From assembly GCA_963680875.1 (NCBI GenBank), contig OY804575.1, forward strand, positions 30,904,494 to 30,968,493: DNA of 64,000 nucleotides. The letters are read 5' to 3'. Made by a program: the position numbers and the translations under genes. This DNA is from Bathymodiolus brooksi. Lineage: Eukaryota; Mollusca; Bivalvia; Mytilida; Modiolidae. Position 1 is the first letter of the stretch. The number at the start of each line of letters is the position of its first letter. Of the stretch, positions 53,601 to 62,600 are shown piece after piece. The notes below the pieces were generated by a model. That model was given only the letters and a program-made list of their open reading frames with translations, was not told the DNA's origin and did not search any database.

Positions 53601-56600
53601 GTGAATATATTAATATGTTATGATTACTTTATCAGTTTTTGATAATCGTTTGTGTGTGTAAAGCAAACAATGTAACGTATATCTCTTAAAAGAACCATTA
53701 CGCTTGATTATTCATTGATTTTAGATATATTTGTGTTCATGTTCAAGTCTATTCAAAATTATGTTTTTATTAAACATAAAGTCCAATTCCATAGTAGAAA
53801 TAACTTAAATATACTTTGAGAACATGTGCCTGGTTTCCATCCAGAATCACAATCCCCATGTGGACACTGGCCTTTCACGTTGTCGCATCTGGCTTTATTT
53901 AAGCAGTGACAACTACTCTTGCATTCTGCGCCGAAGGTACCTTTATTGCACTCTGCAATTATAAAGCATAGTAATAATGAAACAGAGAGATTTGTGAATG
54001 ACAATAATAAATGTAACTAGTCAATTCAAAATAACACAATCAGTGTCGACTCTGAAGATATCGAAAACATTAGATGCCAACACAAACGACCACCACTTAT
54101 TTTATCAAGCACACAAAAACCATACCACTGATAAACATTAAAATAAATTATACACATCTAACGCAAATCTCTAAAACTGATACACATAACACACAACTAT
54201 GTACCAATTTTTTTTTTAATTTCTCTATGTTATTATAGGATTAAACGCATTTTTTCAGGAGTTTATTTATGTATAACCAGGAACAATTCACTCACAAACA
54301 AATAAAAGTCCGAAGGACTTTTATGAAAGTTTGTGAGTGACTTGGCCCAGGTTATACATCAATAAACTCCGAAAAAATGCGTTTAATCCTTATAATTCTG
54401 TAACTAAGTATATTTTATTTTTCATTTGTTATGAAAATTTACCTTTGGGGATCCCCAGTACGCACACATACATTCCATTGATGTGTGTCGGCCATGAATA
54501 ACAAAATGAACTAACCTTGTTTAAGTTGTTTTCCTACATTGATAACTAGACGGTGATGTAATTAAGTTACTGATATTTTCCAATTTGATGGTATTTTGCA
54601 TTTAGCTACTCAAACAAGTAAAATGTTCACAAAATCGTAAAACAAATCAGTAACCAGCTTGTGTCAATCAGCGTCTCTTGCAAACAACGTCACAGGATGA
54701 CGATATATTACAAAAGTCAAAGTCGATAGATGGTTGTCTTAAGTATTTTTTTCCGGAATTTTTTTGTACAAGCTTTTTTTTTCATTGGCATTTATTTTTT
54801 TATTTCATATCTAACATTAATTGTTGATTATTAACAATAAACATTGTTTCTTTTATCTTTTTTTATTATAGGGAATCCAAGCCGCCATTTTGTTTACGAA
54901 AAAAGTAGTCCGGTGAACATCGTCTAGCGAAAAATAAACTGACAAAAACCCCGCCTCCATCAGCGCTTATATCCAATCAGAGTATATGATTTCTAATTAT
55001 GTAAATCCTATAAGAATTATTATTGTTATAATTATCAACTTGTAATATAAAAGTACATTTGTACAAATTGTGCCTTTCATTTTTCAAAAACTTACCCTTC
55101 GTATTTGAATGAAATTGAACAGAATGTTGATAGCGAAATTTATCGGTAATTTTGATATTTTTTCTTTGCTCTCAGCTAGTGAAATTGTCCGTATCAACGA
55201 ATCGGCCCAGAGACAAGTTATCGGTCACACTGACGTCCTTCGTGTAGAACATTAAACATTAATATATTGTATACATTATTTAATACCTTGATTACATGTG
55301 TCACTCTTCCATCCAGGTCTACAGCCTTCTTTACATACACCAGTTACTGGGTTACACTTTTCATGTTTACAATTACTGCATGTATTCCAACAGTTGCGTC
55401 CATATTTTCCCAGAGAACATGCTAAAAATAATCAACATTTATTTATAGAAAGCACGAACATTGTTGATAAATGAGGATATAATTAACTGGATCTGAAACT
55501 GTTTTCTTCCAATGAACCATCAATAACTCATAGCAAACGTTTGATATTTAGTAACTGTTGGAAGTTGAACTGCAAGGATCGTGATCTTCTTCATACACTC
55601 TGAACTCAATTACGTCTCGTCCTAATGGCATACATGTATGTAATTATCCCTAACAACCACCACACGCCCTTTCTGAAATGCTCTAGCTTCGTTTATGACA
55701 TTTTTACCAATAGCGTTAGCTGGGAAACAAGATTTCCTACAGTTTATTCCATATCCCACGAGAGTTTGAGAAACACAAACATAACTATAGGAAGCAAATG
55801 TATTATTGATGAAAATTAGTGTTAATCATGCACATATTGACATGTATTTTTTTTTCTAAATTAATGGATTGACTGATAAACATGAAGTACACGTCTATAC
55901 CACTGATCAACAATATGCGCTGGGGTGGTTTTCATGTTTAGAAGAACACTAACTTAGGATATGAGAAAATCGTTCCATACACTTTTTGAAAGGGAAGATT
56001 AGACGATTCTTGACTTAATAGTTGAATTAGTTTAATATTGGAAAAGACGTGACTAATAACCAATGTCACATTTTACGCGTCATATATAGAAAAAGTAATA
56101 TCGCCAACAAAAGCACGAGTTGTACAAAAGCAGAATTAGTGAATATATTATTTTTGTATGATTACTTTATCAGTTTTTGACAATTTATGTGAGTATAAAA
56201 CAATACATGTAACGTATATCTCTTAAAAGAACCATCACGTTTGATTATGCATTGATTTTAGATAAATTTGTATTCATGTTCAAATCCATTAAAAAATATG
56301 TTTATTAACCATAAAGTTCAATTCCATAGTAGAATTAACTTAAATATACTTTCAGAACATGTGCCTGGTTTCCATCCAGAATCGCAATCCCCAAGTGGAC
56401 ACTGTTCGTTCACGTTGTAACATCTGGCTCCATTTAAACATTGACATATACTCCTGCATCCTTCTGATATAATTGAAGCAATTATTTACCTTCAGAACAT
56501 GTGTTTGGTTTCCATCCAGCATCACAATCCCCACCTTGACACCGTCCATTCACGTTGTTACATTTGACTCCATTTAAACAATGACAACTACTCCTACATC

Positions 56601-59600
56601 CTTCACCAAAGTTACCTTTATCACACTCTGTAATTAGAAATCATAGCAATAATGAAAAAGAGATATTTGTAAATGAAAATAATAAACAATGCCAATCAAC
56701 TCAAAATAATAAAATCAGTGTCCACTCCAAAGATATCGAAAACAATAGATGTTCAAACAAATGACGGCCACTTATTTATCAAACAGACAAAAACTATATC
56801 CATACGCTGATACACAATAAAAACAATTGTGTACCACTGATACACATTAAACACACATATATAACACTGATAAACATTAAAAACAATTATAAACCACGGA
56901 TACGCACCAAACACACATCTATAACACTGATAAACAGTAAAAACAATAATAAACCACTGATGCACATTAAGCACACATTTATGACACTGATACACATTAA
57001 ACACATATATATATAACACTTATAAACAGTAAACACAATTATAAACCACTGATACACATTACACACACACATCTATTAAACCGATACACATAAAGCACAC
57101 ATCTATAACACTGATAAACATTAAAAACAATTTTAAACCATTGATGCACATTAAACACACATCTATAACACTTATACACATTAAGCACACATTTATAACA
57201 CTGATAAACATTTAAAACAATCATAAACAACTGATACACATTAAATACACATCAATAACACTGTTACACATTAAACACACATATTTAACACTCATACACA
57301 TTAAACACACATCAATAGCACTGATAAAATAGTAAACACAATTATAAATCACTGATACACATTAAACACACATCAATAGCACTGATAAAATAGTAAACAC
57401 AATTATAAATCACTGATACACATTAAACACACATATATAACATTGATAAACATTTAAAACAATTATAAACCACTGATACACATTAAACACACATATGTAA
57501 CACTGATACACATTAAGTACACATCTGTAACGCTTAAAAACATTAAACACAATCATAAACTACTGCTACCCATTAAAAACACATCTGTAACACTGATATA
57601 TATTAAGCACACTTCTATAACACTTATAAACATTAAACCCAATCATATACCACTGATACCCATTAAGCACACATCAATAACACTGATAAACAGTAAGCAC
57701 AAGTATAAGTCACTGATACACATTAAAAACACATATATAACACTGATGAACATTAAGCACACATTTATAACACTGATGAACATTAAAAACAATCATAAAC
57801 CAATGATACACATTAAACACACATCAATAACACTGATACACATTAAACACACATTCATAGCACTGATAAACATTAAAACAATGATAAACCACTGATACAC
57901 ATTAAACACACATCTATGACACTGATACACATTAAGCACACATCTATAACACTGATCAACATTAAAAACAATGATAAACCATTGACACACATTAAGCACA
58001 CATCTATAACACTGATACACATTAAGCACACATCTATAACACTGATAAACATTAAACACAATGATAAACCACTGACAGACATTAAACAAACATCTATTGC
58101 ACTGACAAACATTAAAAACAATGATAAACCACTGATGCACATTAAACACACATCTATAACACTGATAAACATTAAGAACAATGATAAACCACTGACACAC
58201 ATTAAACAAACATCTATAACACTGATAAACATTAAACACACATCAATGACACTGATAAACAATAAAAACAATGATAAACCACTGATACACATCAAACACA
58301 CATCTATAACAATGATAAACATGAAAAACAATAATTAACCACAAAGTAATGACTTCAACTTCACCACTAGAAACCCTTGGTTTAGTAGCTTGCTTGTTAG
58401 CAGGAACCCTCTTTCAAGGAAATTATGATAGGTACCACAAACTCTGTAATATTGCATCAACTGAAAGGGTTATACTCCATATGTAGGTACTGCTGGAATG
58501 TTGCTACATATAAAGGAAATTTAATAATCGGAAGATTAAAATCATCTGTTTTTTTGTAAGGTTTCGTTCTTAATCGGTCCTCACTGTCAATTTCTAGGTG
58601 TATGCCAACGTATAAAGCTGATCTGATGGTATATGTGGTATCCCTTGTCTGAAGCTCAATGAGATAGATGCGATGCACATAATCACAAAGCTGAGACCTA
58701 TTTAGTGAAATGACATCATCTATAAAGCGGAACATGAAATAAAAGGATCGAGTTAGATTTTACTTGCTTCCTTGAGAAGCCCATGTTTGAAGACTGTATT
58801 ATACGATTAAAGAAAGACGTTGGCGAAAATAGGAGCACAATTTGGTACACATAGGAATCACAACTGTCTGTTGAAAAACACAACCACCTAATATAGCAAC
58901 TATGTTGTTAATTAAAAACTGGAACATTTTGATAATATCAGTTTCAGACAACGTTTGGAAGAATGTTTTCCCACAAAAAAATAGTTTTCCCTTCCTAAGG
59001 AAGGTATTTGGATCTACGTTGGCCGTTCTTTTCTATGAAGCACAGGATGACTAATTATTTCACGCAGTATTAAACTTAGTGTAGGGAATAGTTGTGTAAC
59101 AGATCTTTAGCATTTTTTAGAATCTAATTTTAGATTCTCTAGCATATGATTAAGTAATTCCCAAGATAAGGGTAGAGCCACGTTCACACTTTTCCTATCA
59201 GAAGAACAGGTTTTGAAGGAAGGAATCAATAATGACAAAGTCAATAAGCTGTAGACTCTGAAATGTTCCTGCTCAGGAAAGAGTTATGTACCCTGATAGA
59301 TTGAAGCCATCCCGTTTAGATCATTAGTTAAGTTGGAATTTGTTTTCAATCAAAACAAGACAGTTACCAATAACTATTAAACATTATGTACTTACATCAT
59401 CATACCTATTGATAGTGTACACCTTGTTCTATACAGTACTAACTTACGCGCATCACATTTTCGGCCTCTCCATCCTGGTAAGCAACCATATCTTAAACAG
59501 TCACCATTGATTATGTTGCAATTGTTTCCTTGACAGTTTCCACACTTTGTCAAACAGCTCGGCCCATAATATCCAGCATCGCATTCTACAAATTAAAGGA

Positions 59601-62600
59601 GCATAATTCAGGAACCACAGAAGGAATATGATGCAAATTACTAACTTGTGTATCGTGATTAAAGAGATTTCTTAACATACAAAAACAAAGTACCACACTG
59701 TCGGAATACTTTCAAAACCCAATCTACAAATCGCAAAATCAGAGGCAACATCGATACACTTTACAAACATATACATGACCGATCACCTTCTTGGCTTGGT
59801 GCAGACACTTCAATAAATAGTGACGGGATTAAACTAGTTTTATATGTCCAATCCACTCTTCTTATTAACATGATACATCTTGCAAGTGTTCTCCATGTGA
59901 ATAAAATGTCAATTCTCGCATATAAATGGATGAGCAGTGGTGCTCTGACCAACGCTCTATTTTTGAACTTATGCATAAAACATTTAATCTTCGTGACACC
60001 GACATTGGCATATGTATAATATTAGGTTCATTAAAGAGAGCCGATGACCTCAACCATCATTTAAATATCAGACACTGCACAGGGTCATCCTAAGACATTA
60101 TAGGGAAACAATATAATCAACTTTGACCCAAAATATAATTGTCAATACTATATGTCGTCATCTGTACGCAAGTGACAGAATACACTTCAACGGGTTGTTG
60201 ATCATCTGACAAACGTTTTGAAAGATAAGATTAGAGAACTCTTGATACACTAGTTGAATTCGTTAAATAAAATGTGATCGAGTGGAAAAGACATGAGTGT
60301 GTGGTAAAGAAGATATCACGACTTGTTAACTGTTATTGTTCCTCACTACCTTGTTTTCCTACATTAGTACATATGATTGCTAAGTTGAGTTTAAATCCAC
60401 ACTCAAATCTTTGAAGTCATCATCAGATAAGATATACTTAAACTGTTAATAGCATGCTATTTATTTGTGTGTTACTTAATTTCACAAAATACATTTTTGT
60501 GGTATCATTTGTGCAGAAAATATACCATTAATGTATTGCATACAATATGTTATTCCTTGTGTACATTTGTCACCTTTCCAGTCAGGTTTACAACCGTAAC
60601 GACAATTACCAGATACTGAGTTACAAGTTTTGTGTTTACAATTACTGCATCTTTCACTACAGTTGACTCCATATCGTTCTCCTGAACATGCTAATAATTC
60701 CAAAATAATAGAGAAATCAAAAGTATCGTTGATGAAGCTTGATGCTTTATGAACAATCAATTATTAGTCCCGAGGACATAATACGCCCAGTGGTCAGTTT
60801 CGATATATTTGTTTTCATGTTCAAGTACTTTCAAAATTATCTTTATTAACCATAAAGTCCAATTCCATAGTAGAAATAACTTAAATATACTTTGGGAACA
60901 TGTCGTTGGTTTCCATCCAGCATCACAATCCCCATTTGGACACTCCCCATTCTCATTACATCCGAATCTTTTCAAGCAATGACATCTACTATTGCAATCT
61001 TTACCAAAGGTACCGTGATCGCACGCTGTAATAAGAAATCATAACAATAATGAAAACAACTCTTTGTAAATGAAAATGATAACCAATGCAAATCAACTTA
61101 CAATAATTAAACCAGTGTCTCCTCCGAAGATATCGAAAACATTAGATGTTCAAGCAAATGACGGCCACTTATATTACTAAACAGGCAATACCAACATCCA
61201 TACCACTGATAAACATTAAAAACAATTATGAACCACTGATACACATTAAGCACACATCTATAACACTGATAAACATTCAAAACAATTATGAACCACTGAT
61301 ACACACTAAACACACATATATAACACTGATAATCATTATAAACAATGATAAACCACTGATACACATTAAACACACATCTATGACACTGATAAACATTAAG
61401 AACAAATATGAACCACTGATACACACTAAACACACATATATAACATTGATAAACATGATCAACAATGATAAACCACTGATGCACATTAAAAACCCACTGA
61501 TAAACATTAACAACAATTATGAATCACTGATACACACTAAGCACACATCTACAACACTGATAGCTTTAATAACAATGATAAGCCACTGATACACATTAAG
61601 CACGCATCCATAATACTGATGAACATTAAAAACAATCATAAACCACTGATACACATTAAACACACATCTATTTAACTGATAAACATTAAAAACAATAATA
61701 AACCACTGATACACATTAAACACACATCTATGCCACTGATAAACATTAAAAACAATTACAAACCACTGACATACATTAACCACACATTTATAACACTGAT
61801 AAGCATTAAAAACAATTATGAACCACTGATACACATTAAACACACATTTATAACACTGATAAACATTCAAAACAATAATAAACCACTGATACACATTAAA
61901 CACACATCTATACCACTGATAAACATTAAAAACAATTGCAAATCACTGACATACATTAACCACACATCTATAACACTGATAAACATTAAAAACAATTATG
62001 AACCACTGATACACATTAAACACACATTTATAACACTGATAAACATTCAAAACAATAATAAACCACTGATACACATTAAACACACATCTATACCACTGAT
62101 AAACATTAAAAACAATTACAAATCACTGACATACATTAACCACACATCTATAACACTGATAAACATTAAAAACAATTATGAACCACTGATATACATTAAA
62201 CACACATTTATAACACTGATAAACATTAAAAACAATAATAAACCACTGATACACATTCAACACACATCTATGCCACTGATAAACATTAAAAACAATTACA
62301 AACCACTGACATACATTAACCACACATCTATAACACTGATAAACATTAAAAACAATTATGAACCACTGATACACATTAAAAACACATCTATAACACTGAT
62401 AAACATTAAAAACAATTATGAACCACTGATACACACTAAGCACACATCTACAACACTGATAACATTAATAACAATGATAGGCCACTGATACACATTAATC
62501 ACGCATCTATAACACTGATAAACATTAAAAACAATTATGAACCACTGATACACACTAAGGACATATCTACAACACTGATAACATTAATAACAATGATAGG

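Larger units (their letters stand above)
47600..54016. repeat. Tandem triplication, unit 2,139 bp
   Basis: Copies 47,600-49,738, 49,739-51,877 and 51,878-54,016 are collinear with a constant 2,139-bp offset, and only a handful of substitutions were noticed (near 47,690, 47,887, 47,931, 53,615 and 53,942). Each carries one type-B and one type-A EGF exon with their introns. Similarity fades below about 47,590 and stops near 54,105. Confidence 0.95.

Noticed and set aside
57793..58338. Open frames of ~140-150 codons on both strands
   Set aside because: They are translations of the 30/60-bp satellite. The same holds for 61,107-62,488, including a 252-codon frame.
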